From positions 496,001 to 560,000 of the forward strand of contig NZ_CP061287.1 in the NCBI RefSeq assembly GCF_018687275.1: a DNA stretch of 64,000 bases. Reading direction: 5' to 3'. Within the stretch, counting starts at the first letter, position 1. Each line of letters starts with the position of its first letter. The stretch is from Polynucleobacter sp. MWH-Aus1W21 (GTDB lineage Bacteria > Pseudomonadota > Gammaproteobacteria > Burkholderiales > Burkholderiaceae). Made by a program: the position numbers and the translations under genes. Below, in pieces: positions 44,645-54,257 of the stretch. The notes under the pieces are model-generated. The model saw only the letters and a list, made by a program, of their open reading frames with translations, had not been told where the DNA came from and made no database searches.

Positions 44645-45441
44645 TGACTCGGATTCATGCATCTGCTGTAGTGGACAGCAAGGCTGAGCTAGCTAGTGAT
44701 GTTGAAGTTGGTCCTTATTCCGTAATTGGACCCAACGTTAAGATTGGCGCTGGAACCAAGGTTGGCTCTCATACCGTGATCGAAGGTTACACAACTATCG
44801 GCAAGGAGAACAATTTCGCGCACTTTGCTGCCATTGGTGGTCCTCCGCAGGATATGAAATACCGCGGGGAACCAACCCAATTAATTATTGGAGATCGCAA
44901 TACTATTCGCGAGTTCACGACGATTCATACAGGTACATCACAAGACGAAGGCATAACTCGCATTGGCAATGACAATTGGATCATGGCTTATGTGCATATT
45001 GCTCACGATTGCCAAGTTGGTAATCACACGATCTTCTCAAGCAATGCTCAAGTTGCCGGCCATGTTCAAGTAAATGACTGGGCAATTATGGGCGGTATGT
45101 CTGGTGTACATCAATTTGTTCGCATTGGTCAGCACGCCATGCTGGGTGGCGCATCTGCTTTAGTTCAGGATATTCCTCCGTTTGTGATTGCTGCTGGAGA
45201 TAAGGCCTCACCCCATGGGATTAATGTAGAGGGTTTGAAGCGCCGCGGATTTTCAAGCGAAACAATTTCTGCATTACGCCAAGCCTATAAGGTGCTTTAT
45301 AAAGATGGCTTGAGTTTTGAAGAGGCTAAAGTAGAAATTCAGAAGATGGTAGTTGCTTCTGCGGGCGATCCTGCAACCTCCGAGAAAATTGCTCAGTTCC
45401 ACGATTTTATTGCCGCCTCAACACGCGGCATTATTCGATAA
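44644..45441 (+). CDS. lpxA: Acyl-ACP--UDP-N-acetylglucosamine O-acyltransferase
   Basis: First step of lipid A synthesis. The 265-aa protein has the left-handed beta-helix (about 1-190), the catalytic histidine region YVHIAHDCQVGNHT, and the C-terminal helical domain starting GLKRRGFS. It overlaps the fabZ stop by one base. lpxB starts 10 nt after its stop. Confidence 0.98.
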   Translation: MTRIHASAVVDSKAELASDVEVGPYSVIGPNVKIGAGTKVGSHTVIEGYTTIGKENNFAHFAAIGGPPQDMKYRGEPTQLIIGDRNTIREFTTIHTGTSQDEGITRIGNDNWIMAYVHIAHDCQVGNHTIFSSNAQVAGHVQVNDWAIMGGMSGVHQFVRIGQHAMLGGASALVQDIPPFVIAAGDKASPHGINVEGLKRRGFSSETISALRQAYKVLYKDGLSFEEAKVEIQKMVVASAGDPATSEKIAQFHDFIAASTRGIIR

Positions 45442-45451
45442 CGGAATCACT

Positions 45452-46657
45452 TTGCCAAAGTTAGCTTGTGTTGCTGGCGAACCATCCGGCGATCTGTTAG
45501 CGGCGCCAGCTCTTAGTGCGCTAAACCAGATACCGGATATGTCCGGTCTTGAGGTTTACGGCATTGGTGGTCCTCGGATGCAAGACGAAGGCATGCGTTC
45601 TGATTGGCCTATGGAAACTTTAAGTGTGCGCGGCTACGTTGAGGCCATTAAACAACTTCCAGCTATTCTCAAGTTACGCAAGGAGCTTATTCAGAATCTT
45701 CTAAATGAGGGGCGACCTGATGTTTATTTAGGAATAGATGCCCCGGACTTTAATTTAGGCGTCGAGCTACAGTTGCGTAAAGCAGGTATTCCGACTTTAC
45801 ATCTAGTTTCTCCTTCGATTTGGGCTTGGAGGGCGGGACGCATTAAGAAAATTGCGCAAGCTGTTGAGCGCATGTTGTGCATCTTCCCGTTTGAAACTGA
45901 AATCTATGACAAGGCGGGTGTAGCCTCGACTTATGTGGGACATCCATTGGCTAGTGAGATTCCGCTTGAGCCCAATATCCAGGAGGCAAGAGAAAAAATC
46001 TGTCATCACCTGAAACTTCAAAAATCTTCTCTTGAAGGCTTAGTCATTGCAGTACTCCCAGGAAGCCGCAGTTCAGAAATCGAGCTTATTGCCCCTGTCT
46101 TTTTTGAAACTATGCAGTTGCTTGCCGCGCAATTAAAGGGGCAGAAACTGCACTTTTTAATTCCGATTGCGACACCGCGATTACGTGAGCCTCTTGAGCA
46201 ACTTTTGCTCAAGACTAAAAACACTACTCCTGATGTTCAGATCCATTTACTCGATGGCATGGCCGATGAAGTATTAGAAGCTTCTGACGTAGTGTTGATT
46301 GCAAGTGGTACGGCCACATTACAAGCTGCTTTATGGAAAAAGCCGATGGTGATTTCATATAAGGTGCCTTGGTTAACTGCGCAAATCATGAAGCGTCAAG
46401 GCTATTTGCCTTATGTGGGTTTACCAAACATCCTATGCGGTGAATTTGTTGTCCCTGAGCTCTTGCAAGATGATGCTACGCCAGAGAGGTTGGCTAATGC
46501 TTTACAAGAATGGTTGAACCACCCGGTAAAGGTGGCCGAACTAAAAGATCGCTTTGCGCAGATGCATGAAACTCTACGTCGGCCAACAGGTCTATTGGTA
46601 GCACAAGCAGTGGCACAAACAATTGCCAGTAATCGCAAAAAGCAAGCAAGTTCATGA
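45452..46657 (+). CDS. lpxB: Lipid-A-disaccharide synthase
   Basis: Joins UDP-2,3-diacylglucosamine and lipid X to form the lipid A disaccharide. The 401-aa GT19 protein starts LPKLACVAGEPSGDLLA at a TTG, with an ACGGA site upstream; this start gives the family N-terminus. The frame stays open into lpxA, but the extra 33 residues are not family-like. Motifs GIDAPDFN and AWRAGRIKKI are present. The last four bases overlap the rnhB start (ATGA). Confidence 0.96.
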   Translation: MPKLACVAGEPSGDLLAAPALSALNQIPDMSGLEVYGIGGPRMQDEGMRSDWPMETLSVRGYVEAIKQLPAILKLRKELIQNLLNEGRPDVYLGIDAPDFNLGVELQLRKAGIPTLHLVSPSIWAWRAGRIKKIAQAVERMLCIFPFETEIYDKAGVASTYVGHPLASEIPLEPNIQEAREKICHHLKLQKSSLEGLVIAVLPGSRSSEIELIAPVFFETMQLLAAQLKGQKLHFLIPIATPRLREPLEQLLLKTKNTTPDVQIHLLDGMADEVLEASDVVLIASGTATLQAALWKKPMVISYKVPWLTAQIMKRQGYLPYVGLPNILCGEFVVPELLQDDATPERLANALQEWLNHPVKVAELKDRFAQMHETLRRPTGLLVAQAVAQTIASNRKKQASS

Positions 46658-47247
46658 GTCTCATTTGGGTCTGCGGTGTTGACGAGGCAGGGCGTGGACC
46701 ATTAGTAGGCGCTGTAGTAGCTGGCGCTGTAGTGCTCGATCCCAGCAATCCGATTGAAGGATTAAAAGATTCCAAGAAATTAACTCCTGCTCGTCGCGAA
46801 TATCTCTATGAGCAAATTATGGAAAAGGCAAAGGCCTGGGGCGTTGGTGAGGCTAGTCCGATAGAGATTGATCAGATCAATATTCTGCAAGCCACTATGT
46901 TGGCAATGCGCAGGGCGATTGAAGACCTCACAATCCGCTTAGGCGCCTGGCCTGATAAAGCATTGATCGATGGAAATCGCTGCCCAGAATTACCAATTGC
47001 TGCAGAAGCAATTGTGAAGGGTGATGCTAAAGAACCGGCGATTTCAGCGGCGTCTATCATTGCTAAGGTGACGCGTGATCGTCAAATGATGTCTCTACAC
47101 GAGCTTCATCCACAGTACGGATTTGCACAGCATATGGGATATCCAACAGAAGCTCATTTTGCAGCCCTTAAGCAATATGGCGCATGTGATCAACATAGAA
47201 AAAGCTTTTCTCCGGTACGTAAAGTGCTCGAATCGATTGAAAACTAA
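46654..47247 (+). CDS. rnhB: Ribonuclease HII
   Basis: Cuts RNA in RNA-DNA hybrids and at single ribonucleotides. The 197-aa protein has the catalytic motif GVDEAGRG (8-15, acidic pair D10/E11), the AliDG segment with a third acid, and the SIIAKVTRD motif. It overlaps lpxB by four bases, the usual lpxB-rnhB linkage. Confidence 0.97.
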   Translation: MSLIWVCGVDEAGRGPLVGAVVAGAVVLDPSNPIEGLKDSKKLTPARREYLYEQIMEKAKAWGVGEASPIEIDQINILQATMLAMRRAIEDLTIRLGAWPDKALIDGNRCPELPIAAEAIVKGDAKEPAISAASIIAKVTRDRQMMSLHELHPQYGFAQHMGYPTEAHFAALKQYGACDQHRKSFSPVRKVLESIEN

Positions 47248-47261
47248 GTTATAAATAAGTT

Positions 47262-48086
47262 ATGAACTTTGATCTGATCACCTCTAAAGAGAATCCTTTA
47301 TTTAAAGAAATACGCAACCTGCAAGCCACAGGCTCTAAAGGACAGAAGGCTAGACTAGCTAGCGGCCAGGCTTTATTGGAGGGCATTCATCTTGTGCAAA
47401 CCTGGGTGGGTGATCCAGCGTTAAAGACTTTGCTTACTTCAGAAATTGGTCTAAAGAATATTGAAATCTCTCAAGCAGTCTACGAACATCTCGAGATTTG
47501 TCCTGAGACCAAAGTATTTCAGTTGGATAGCGCACTCTGGGGCTTGCTCTCAGATTTAGTGAATGCACCTCATATTGCCGGTCTATTAAACCTTCCTAAA
47601 TCAACGATTACTACACCACAATCAATTGCAACCTTAGAAGGTGATGTGGTGATCTTGGATAGAGTGCAAGATGCCGGAAATGTAGGATCGATTTTGCGTA
47701 CTGCAGCTGCAGCTGGATTTACACAAGTGATTGCATTGTCTGGTTGCGCCCATCTTTGGTCCACCAAGGTATTGCGTGCCGGAATGGGTGCTCACAAATT
47801 GCTAGATTTATATGAAGGCTGGTCTAACCAGCAAGTCTTGAGTGCTTTAACCGCGCAATTATTGGCAACTACAGCCGATGCGGAACATGACTTGTATTCC
47901 CTAAAAAAAGAACTTCTGCATCCAGTTGCTTGGGTAATGGGTAGTGAGGGCCAAGGAGTGTCTGAGGACATTCTTGCTCAGGCTAAAGGGATTTCCATTT
48001 CAATTGATCCTAGAGTAGAGTCTCTCAATGTCTCAACGGCAGCAGCTGTGTGTTTGTTTGAAACAATGCGTGTAAGGCGAAGCTAG
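47262..48086 (+). CDS. TrmH family (SPOUT) RNA 2'-O-methyltransferase
   Basis: A 274-aa protein with an N-terminal substrate-binding domain (EGIHLVQTW near 41) and a C-terminal SPOUT knot carrying the three SpoU motifs: DAGNVGSILRTAAAAGF, WVMGSEGQGVSE and SIDPRVESLNVSTAAAV. It probably methylates a ribose in rRNA or tRNA; the exact target cannot be read from the sequence. It follows rnhB by 14 nt and ends the long plus-strand run, convergent with ppsR. Confidence 0.9.
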   Translation: MNFDLITSKENPLFKEIRNLQATGSKGQKARLASGQALLEGIHLVQTWVGDPALKTLLTSEIGLKNIEISQAVYEHLEICPETKVFQLDSALWGLLSDLVNAPHIAGLLNLPKSTITTPQSIATLEGDVVILDRVQDAGNVGSILRTAAAAGFTQVIALSGCAHLWSTKVLRAGMGAHKLLDLYEGWSNQQVLSALTAQLLATTADAEHDLYSLKKELLHPVAWVMGSEGQGVSEDILAQAKGISISIDPRVESLNVSTAAAVCLFETMRVRRS

Positions 48087-48102
48087 TTTTACCTCAAAAC
48101 GA

Positions 48103-48930
48103 TTAACCCAAAATTGTTTTGTCGGACTTAATCGCTTGTAGAACAGTGGTCGCAATTTCCTCAATGGATTTGCTGGTTGTGAGTACCCATGGAATAGATT
48201 GTTTTTTCATCATCGCTGTCGCTTCATTGATTTCATAGCGACAGTTTTCAAGTTTGGCGTAATTGCTACCAGGTCTGCGTTCATTACGAATCTCAGATAA
48301 GCGCTCTGCATCAATCATCAGTCCAAAGATCTTCTGGCGGAACGGAACCAGGTCTTTCGGAAGCTGCCCCCGCTCAAAGTCTTCTGGAATAAGTGGGTAG
48401 TTTGCTGCCTTGAGGCCGTATTGCATTGCCAGGTAGAGGCTGGTTGGTGTTTTGCCTACTCGTGAGATGCCAATCAGAATGACGTCGGCTTCCGCTAAGT
48501 TTTGATTGGATTGGCCATCATCATGTGCCAAGGAATAGTTGATCGCCTCAATACGGTTCTTATAGGCCTCGGTATCGGCATTGTGGTGAAGTCGGTTCAT
48601 GGCATGGGTCGATTTCATGCCGAGAGCCTCCTCCAGCGGTGCCACGAAAGTCTGGAACATATCTAAGATAAGACCGTTTGCCTTCCCAACAATGGCATTG
48701 AGCTCGGAATTCACCAATGTGGTGAAAACAATGGGTTGAACTCCATACTTGCTGGCCGCTTGATTGATGCTGCTGACGGCATCATGGGCCTTATCAACGC
48801 TATCGACGAATGGCACCCGAATATGCTTAAAAGTGGCCTCAAATTGAGCCAAAATCGACTGGCTGAAGTTCTCGGCGGTAATGCCGGTACCGTCAGAAAC
48901 AATAAAAACAATGCGGGTTTCATTAGTCAT
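48103..48930 (-). CDS. ppsR: Phosphoenolpyruvate synthase regulatory protein (kinase/pyrophosphorylase)
   Basis: Bifunctional DUF299 protein that inactivates PEP synthase by ADP-dependent phosphorylation of a threonine next to the catalytic histidine, and reactivates it by Pi-dependent removal. The 275-aa protein has the P-loop-like GISRVGKT (154-161) and the N-terminal VSDGTGITAE motif. It is divergent from its target ppsA, which is 106 nt away. Confidence 0.96.
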   Translation of the reverse strand: MTNETRIVFIVSDGTGITAENFSQSILAQFEATFKHIRVPFVDSVDKAHDAVSSINQAASKYGVQPIVFTTLVNSELNAIVGKANGLILDMFQTFVAPLEEALGMKSTHAMNRLHHNADTEAYKNRIEAINYSLAHDDGQSNQNLAEADVILIGISRVGKTPTSLYLAMQYGLKAANYPLIPEDFERGQLPKDLVPFRQKIFGLMIDAERLSEIRNERRPGSNYAKLENCRYEINEATAMMKKQSIPWVLTTSKSIEEIATTVLQAIKSDKTILG

Positions 48931-49036
48931 GGATTTGGCTTAAAAGTCGGGGTCAGCACTACAATAGAATCATATTAAAGCATGCCCCGTTTAGGATGGC
49001 CGCTACACCAGTTTCCTTATCTTTAGAGAGTATTTT

Positions 49037-51442
49037 ATGTCCAACCAACAGCAACAAAATAGCAGTATGGCTGATGCCTATGTTTTGCCTTTTGAGCAAC
49101 TTCGCATGACGGATGTTGAGTCCGTCGGCGGTAAGAATGCATCACTTGGGGAGATGATTTCTCAGTTAGCTTCTACTGGGGTTCGTGTCCCAACTGGTTT
49201 TGCTACCACCGCCTTGGCATTCCGTGATTTTCTAAAACACAATAATCTGACTGAGCGCATTCAACAGCGTTTAGAGGGTTTGAATATTGATGATGTGCGT
49301 GCATTGGCGCAAGCTGGTGCAGAGATTCGCAACTGGATCGAAACAGCACCATTTCAGCCTAAGCTTGAGGAAGAAATTCGCAAGGCTTTTGCGGTGCTGG
49401 ATGATTCCGGTAAAGGTTCATTCGCAGTTCGCTCATCAGCTACTGCAGAAGACTTGCCAGACGCCTCTTTTGCGGGTCAGCAAGAAACTTTCTTGAACGT
49501 CGAAGGTATTGATGATGTGCTTAAGAAGATACGTGAAGTATTTGCCTCTCTTTATAACGATCGAGCCATCTCCTATCGTGTTCATAAGGGCTTTGCTCAC
49601 GCTGAAGTAGCCTTATCTGCCGGTATTCAGCGCATGGTGCGTTCTGATCTAGGTGCAGCAGGTGTGATGTTCACATTGGATACTGAATCCGGATTTGAGG
49701 ATGTGGTTTTCATAACCTCAAGTTATGGTTTGGGTGAGACTGTTGTTCAGGGCGCAGTAAATCCTGATGAGTTTTATGTATTTAAAACCACCTTAGCCAA
49801 AGATAAGAAAGCAATCATTCGCCGTTCTTTAGGCTCCAAGTTGATTCAGATGCAATTTGCACCTAAAGGCTCTGCAGAAAAAGTGCAGACAGTAGATGTA
49901 GCTCCAGAGAAGCGCAATCGTTTTTCATTAGAGGATGCTGATATTACTGAGTTGGCAAAATACGCCATGATCATTGAGAAGCACTACGGTCGCCCGATGG
50001 ATATCGAGTGGGGTAAAGATGGTCAAGATGGTCGTATTTATATCTTGCAAGCTCGTCCTGAGACAGTGAAGAGTCAGGCAGCAGGCCAAGTAGAGATGCG
50101 CTACAAGTTAAAAGGTAGCTCAAAGGTATTGGCAAAAGGCCGCGCAATTGGTCAAAAGATTGGTGCTGGCCCAGTACGCATCATTCGTGATCCAAGCGAG
50201 ATGGATCGTGTTCAGCCTGGTGATGTATTGGTTGCAGACATGACTGATCCGAACTGGGAGCCAGTCATGAAGCGTGCTTCTGCGATTGTGACCAATCGTG
50301 GTGGCCGTACCTGTCACGCTGCGATTATTGCTCGCGAATTGGGTGTGCCTGCTGTAGTTGGTTGCGGTGATGCGACTGAGCATTTACAAGACGGCATGAT
50401 GGTGACCGTTTCTTGTGCTGAAGGTGACGAAGGTCACATCTATGATGGCTTGATTGAAACTGAAGTTACAGAAGTATCTCGTGGCGTATTGCCAGAGATT
50501 CCAGTGAAGATCACCATGAATATTGGTAATCCTCAATTGGCATTTGATTTCTGTCAAATTCCGAATGCTGGTGTTGGCTTAGCTCGTCTCGAGTTCATTA
50601 TTAACAACTACATTGGCGTACATCCACGTGCAGTATTGGAGTACCCAAACATTGATCCAGATCTCAAGCGTGCAGTTGAGAGTGTGGCTCGCGGTTACGC
50701 TAGCCCACGTCAGTTCTACGAAGATAAGTTGGTTGAAGGTGTTGCAACTATTGCTGCTGCTTTCTATCCAAAGCCAGTAATCGTTCGTTTGTCAGACTTT
50801 AAATCCAATGAGTACAAGAAGTTGATCGGCGGATCACGTTACGAGCCAGATGAAGAAAACCCAATGCTGGGCTTCCGCGGTGCATCACGTTATGTATCAG
50901 AGGACTTCGGCGAAGCTTTTGCTCTCGAGTGCGCAGCAATGAAACGTGTACGTGAAGATATGGGCCTGGATAACGTAGAAATTATGGTCCCGTTTGTGCG
51001 TACCATCAAGCAGGCGGAGCGTGTGATCAATATGATGGAGAAGTTTGGCCTCAAGCGTGGTGTGAATGGCTTGCGCCTCATCATGATGTGCGAGATCCCA
51101 TCGAATGCTATTTTGGCTGATCAGTTCCTCGAATACTTTGATGGCTTCTCTATCGGCTCCAACGATATGACTCAATTAACTTTGGGTCTGGATCGTGACT
51201 CTGGCATGGAGTTGTTGGCAATCGACTTTGATGAACGAGATCCTGCAGTGGAGTTCATGATTGCCCGCTCCATTGATGCTTGCCGCAAGCAAAACAAGTA
51301 CGTTGGTATTTGCGGTCAAGGCCCTTCAGATCACCCAGACTTTGCGCGTTGGTTGGTTGAGAAAGGTATTACTTCTATTTCATTAAATCCAGATAGCGTA
51401 GTAGCTACTTGGGAGATGTTGGGTAAGAATTTAAAAGCCTAA
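49037..51442 (+). CDS. ppsA: Phosphoenolpyruvate synthase
   Basis: Makes PEP from pyruvate and ATP for gluconeogenesis. The 801-aa protein has an N-terminal ATP-binding domain (RSSATAEDLPDASFAGQQ near 135), the swivelling phosphohistidine domain with GGRTCHAAI, catalytic H427 and regulatory T425, and a C-terminal PEP/pyruvate TIM barrel ending in CGQGPSDHPDFARWL. T425 two residues before the His is the predicted target of the divergent ppsR product. A bidirectional terminator follows. Confidence 0.98.
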   Translation: MSNQQQQNSSMADAYVLPFEQLRMTDVESVGGKNASLGEMISQLASTGVRVPTGFATTALAFRDFLKHNNLTERIQQRLEGLNIDDVRALAQAGAEIRNWIETAPFQPKLEEEIRKAFAVLDDSGKGSFAVRSSATAEDLPDASFAGQQETFLNVEGIDDVLKKIREVFASLYNDRAISYRVHKGFAHAEVALSAGIQRMVRSDLGAAGVMFTLDTESGFEDVVFITSSYGLGETVVQGAVNPDEFYVFKTTLAKDKKAIIRRSLGSKLIQMQFAPKGSAEKVQTVDVAPEKRNRFSLEDADITELAKYAMIIEKHYGRPMDIEWGKDGQDGRIYILQARPETVKSQAAGQVEMRYKLKGSSKVLAKGRAIGQKIGAGPVRIIRDPSEMDRVQPGDVLVADMTDPNWEPVMKRASAIVTNRGGRTCHAAIIARELGVPAVVGCGDATEHLQDGMMVTVSCAEGDEGHIYDGLIETEVTEVSRGVLPEIPVKITMNIGNPQLAFDFCQIPNAGVGLARLEFIINNYIGVHPRAVLEYPNIDPDLKRAVESVARGYASPRQFYEDKLVEGVATIAAAFYPKPVIVRLSDFKSNEYKKLIGGSRYEPDEENPMLGFRGASRYVSEDFGEAFALECAAMKRVREDMGLDNVEIMVPFVRTIKQAERVINMMEKFGLKRGVNGLRLIMMCEIPSNAILADQFLEYFDGFSIGSNDMTQLTLGLDRDSGMELLAIDFDERDPAVEFMIARSIDACRKQNKYVGICGQGPSDHPDFARWLVEKGITSISLNPDSVVATWEMLGKNLKA

Positions 51443-51464
51443 TATCTAATAAGTGAGTAACAGT

Positions 51465-51494
51465 AAAAAGGCCTAGATTCTTCTAGGCCTTTTT
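51465..51494. terminator. Bidirectional terminator between ppsA and the Anbu gene
   Basis: A 13-bp perfect stem (51465-51477 with 51482-51494) with five A on one side and five T on the other, closed by a four-base loop. It serves ppsA on the plus strand and the Anbu cluster on the minus strand. Confidence 0.92.
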
Positions 51495-51525
51495 GTTTGT
51501 TGAAGCAGAAGAGCGCTGTAGCTAT

Positions 51526-52398
51526 TTATTTTGCTTTTAACTTAGCGCTGGTTTTCCTGGATGACTTCTTGGCAGTTGGTGTTGCTACCTTTGCTTTTGA
51601 TTTTGCAGGCTGGCGATTAATGGGAACTGCACCCATCTTTTTGGCTGGCGCTGAGATAGCGCTCGATTTATTGGCGCCACTCCAGCTTGGTTCTGAAATT
51701 GAGTTAAATGCTGCACGGAGTTTTTCGCCCCACAGTTGATGAATCATCTGGAAGTAGGGGTTAGACTCATCCATCGTAACTAGCTTATTGGCTTTGAGGG
51801 AGTTCTTCTCGTAAACAAGTAAATCTAGTGGTAGGCCTACAGAAATATTACTGTTTAGAGTTGAATCCATTGAGATCAATGCGCACTTGGTTGCGAGATT
51901 CAATGAGGTGTTGTAGTTCAATACTCGATCTAGAATTGGCTTGCCATACTTGGATTCACCAATCTGGAAGTAGCAAGTCTCTGGCGTAGCCTCAATAAAG
52001 TTGCCGGCTGAGTAAATATTAAATAGGCGCGGTCTTTCACCTTTAACTTGTCCGCCAAAAATGAGGTTGCAGTTAAAGTCGATCCCTGCTTTTTCTAGTG
52101 CCTTGTGGTCGCGTTCGTAAACCTGTTTAATGGCATCGCCAACGACAACAGCAGCATCATGGGAGTTCTCGGTGGTCCAAAGATTCTTGCCGTTCAGCAG
52201 TTGGCCTTGCAAGAGAATTTCTTTAACAGCTTGAGTGATGGCGAGATTACCTGCGCTCATTAGAGTAAAAAAACGATCCTTTTCTTGGAATAAGGTCATC
52301 TTTCTAAAGGTGCCGATTTGATCGACACCTGCATTTGTGCGGGTATCCGATAAAAATACAAGACCATCTTTTAGACAAAGTCCAACACAGTACGTCAT
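51526..52398 (-). CDS. Anbu-type proteasome-like peptidase with a lysine-rich C-terminal tail
   Basis: A member of the Anbu (COG3484) group, bacterial relatives of HslV and proteasome beta subunits. After removal of Met the N-terminus is TYCVG, giving the catalytic Thr1; Asp17 (in SDTRTN) and Lys32 lie at the expected places. The core is about 235 residues. The last 50 residues carry 14 Lys/Arg and no Asp/Glu, an extension not needed for the fold. It is the last gene of a four-gene leftward cluster (ATP-grasp, alpha-E, transglutaminase-like, Anbu), 52 nt after its neighbour. Peptidase activity and substrates are not established from the sequence. Confidence 0.92.
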   Translation of the reverse strand: MTYCVGLCLKDGLVFLSDTRTNAGVDQIGTFRKMTLFQEKDRFFTLMSAGNLAITQAVKEILLQGQLLNGKNLWTTENSHDAAVVVGDAIKQVYERDHKALEKAGIDFNCNLIFGGQVKGERPRLFNIYSAGNFIEATPETCYFQIGESKYGKPILDRVLNYNTSLNLATKCALISMDSTLNSNISVGLPLDLLVYEKNSLKANKLVTMDESNPYFQMIHQLWGEKLRAAFNSISEPSWSGANKSSAISAPAKKMGAVPINRQPAKSKAKVATPTAKKSSRKTSAKLKAK

Positions 52399-52450
52399 TC
52401 TCTAACCCTCTTCATTATTTCTGGTGATTATCTCTTAAAAACCAGATGGG

Positions 52451-53248
52451 CTAGCCTAGCTGTTGAATGGAGATATTGGCGCTCAGCTCTTCGCCACCGC
52501 CACCGGTGCGCACTCCTTTTACAGGGGCTGCAGAGTAGTAGTCACGGCCTACTGCCAACCTGATATGACGTGAATCAATGAGGCAAGCATGGGTGATATC
52601 AACGCTCGTCCAAATACCTTTTTCAATGTCGCTGCAGAAGTCTATCCATGCATGACTTGCAAGGTTTGGAGATTCTTCGGCAAAGAAATAGCCGCTGACA
52701 TATCGAGCAGGTATTCCGGAGGCACGACATAGGCTTAACATAATATGGGCATGATCTTGGCAGACACCGGATTTCATAGCGAAAGATTGTGCAGCGGTAG
52801 TTGCAAAGTTAGTCTGTCCAGGGGTGTAAACAATCAAGCCTTGAACGGCCTCGGCGAGCTTAAGTACTTGATCAACAGAATTTTTCGTTGGAAGACTGTA
52901 TGAGAAATACTCCAACATGGTTTCTGTTGGCTCGGTCAGATTGGTTTGCTGCAGTAGGTAATAAGGGGAGACTGCTCTGGCATCGTCGATGAACTCAAAA
53001 GCGTCCTGCGTATGAACTTCACCCTCAGCCTCAAGCATCATCGAGGTGTATGGACTCTCTTGCACAAAGACGCTGCATACGTTCCCGAAGGTATCTATGG
53101 AGTTGGACGCCTTAATCGGGGTGCTAATCTTCCACTTATCAATCTGTTGACCTGCGACTGCTGGCGGAGTCAGGCGTAATTCCTGAATGGAGTAACGCAC
53201 GGGGGTTTCATAGCGATATTCAGTGCGGTGACGGATCTTTAGGTGCAT
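52451..53248 (-). CDS. Transglutaminase-like cysteine peptidase family protein
   Basis: A 265-aa cytoplasmic protein with a bacterial transglutaminase N-terminal beta domain (about 1-80) and a transglutaminase-like core with a complete triad: C163 in SGVCQDHAH, H199 in ASHAWIDF and D217 in SVDITH. Members beside Anbu and ATP-grasp genes are thought to cleave or remake amide bonds, possibly on peptides made by the ATP-grasp enzyme; that role is inferred. It lies 18 nt after the alpha-E gene. Confidence 0.9.
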   Translation of the reverse strand: MHLKIRHRTEYRYETPVRYSIQELRLTPPAVAGQQIDKWKISTPIKASNSIDTFGNVCSVFVQESPYTSMMLEAEGEVHTQDAFEFIDDARAVSPYYLLQQTNLTEPTETMLEYFSYSLPTKNSVDQVLKLAEAVQGLIVYTPGQTNFATTAAQSFAMKSGVCQDHAHIMLSLCRASGIPARYVSGYFFAEESPNLASHAWIDFCSDIEKGIWTSVDITHACLIDSRHIRLAVGRDYYSAAPVKGVRTGGGGEELSANISIQQLG

Positions 53249-53266
53249 ATATTCTTTGGGGAAGTC

Positions 53267-54244
53267 TTAAGCGACAGCTAATGGTATGAGGTATGCATTA
53301 CTAAATTCATCAGCAATGTGATTAATGCGCTCCAAGAAAGACTCAATATATTCTTCCAGGCCTTGTGCAAAAACTTCATCGATATCGGAGTAATCCATGC
53401 TTGCCTTGAGTTTGCCAAGTAAGCGTTCAATTTCTTTGGATTGCTGATTCTTTACTTCAGAGATCAGAGGGATTAGCTCATTCACACAGCACACTAGAGA
53501 GCGCGGCATTTGTTTATTAAAGATCAGCAGCTCTGCAACTTGTTTTGGTGTTACCTGATCTGAGTATATTTGACGGTAAATCTCAAATGCTGAGACTGAG
53601 CGAAGAAGTGCAGCCCAGTGATAGAAATCAAAGAACTCCCCATCAGTGCCATCGTCTGACGATTTATTGGCGCCAAGCACCTTTAGGGTTGCCTGATCTT
53701 CATATTTGGTTTCTAGAATACGGGCAGTGTTATCGGCGCGTTCAAGCAGTGTTCCAACGCTAATGAAGTAGAAGGCCTCGTTCTTGAGCATCGTGCCATA
53801 GAGAACGCCTCTAAAGAGGTGGCAGCGATGTTTGACCCACTCTAGAAGGCGACTGGGGTCGGCTTGATGTCTCGCTTCTAGGATGCGCTGTAGCTCAAGC
53901 CAAGTAGTGTTCTGTGTCTCCCAAACCTCGGAAGTAATTTTGCCGCGAATAACGCGCGCATTTTCTCGGGCGGCATAAAGGCACGAGACAATGCTAGAAG
54001 GGTTGCTGGTTTCATAAATCATGAAATCCAACACATTCTCGCGATTAATCACATCATATTTACTCAGAAAAGCTTCTTCTAACTTAGAAATCGTTAGCAA
54101 TTTTTTCCAGCTTTGCTCTAAAAACTCAGCAGGCTGTGGAAGTAGGGATGTCTGATGATTGACATCGAGCATACGAGCAGTATTTTCTGCGCGCTCGGTA
54201 TAGCGAGCCATCCAATACAAACAATCAGCGGTACGACTAAGCAT
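53267..54244 (-). CDS. Alpha-E domain-containing protein (DUF403)
   Basis: A 325-aa all-helical protein starting MLSRTADCLYWMARYTERAE, the hallmark of the alpha-E family. No enzymatic motif is evident. The family occurs almost always next to circularly permuted ATP-grasp and transglutaminase genes, as here (13 nt after the ATP-grasp gene), and is thought to be a partner of the amide-ligase reaction. Function unknown. Confidence 0.9.
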   Translation of the reverse strand: MLSRTADCLYWMARYTERAENTARMLDVNHQTSLLPQPAEFLEQSWKKLLTISKLEEAFLSKYDVINRENVLDFMIYETSNPSSIVSCLYAARENARVIRGKITSEVWETQNTTWLELQRILEARHQADPSRLLEWVKHRCHLFRGVLYGTMLKNEAFYFISVGTLLERADNTARILETKYEDQATLKVLGANKSSDDGTDGEFFDFYHWAALLRSVSAFEIYRQIYSDQVTPKQVAELLIFNKQMPRSLVCCVNELIPLISEVKNQQSKEIERLLGKLKASMDYSDIDEVFAQGLEEYIESFLERINHIADEFSNAYLIPLAVA

Positions 54245-54257
54245 GTTTACTCTTTCC

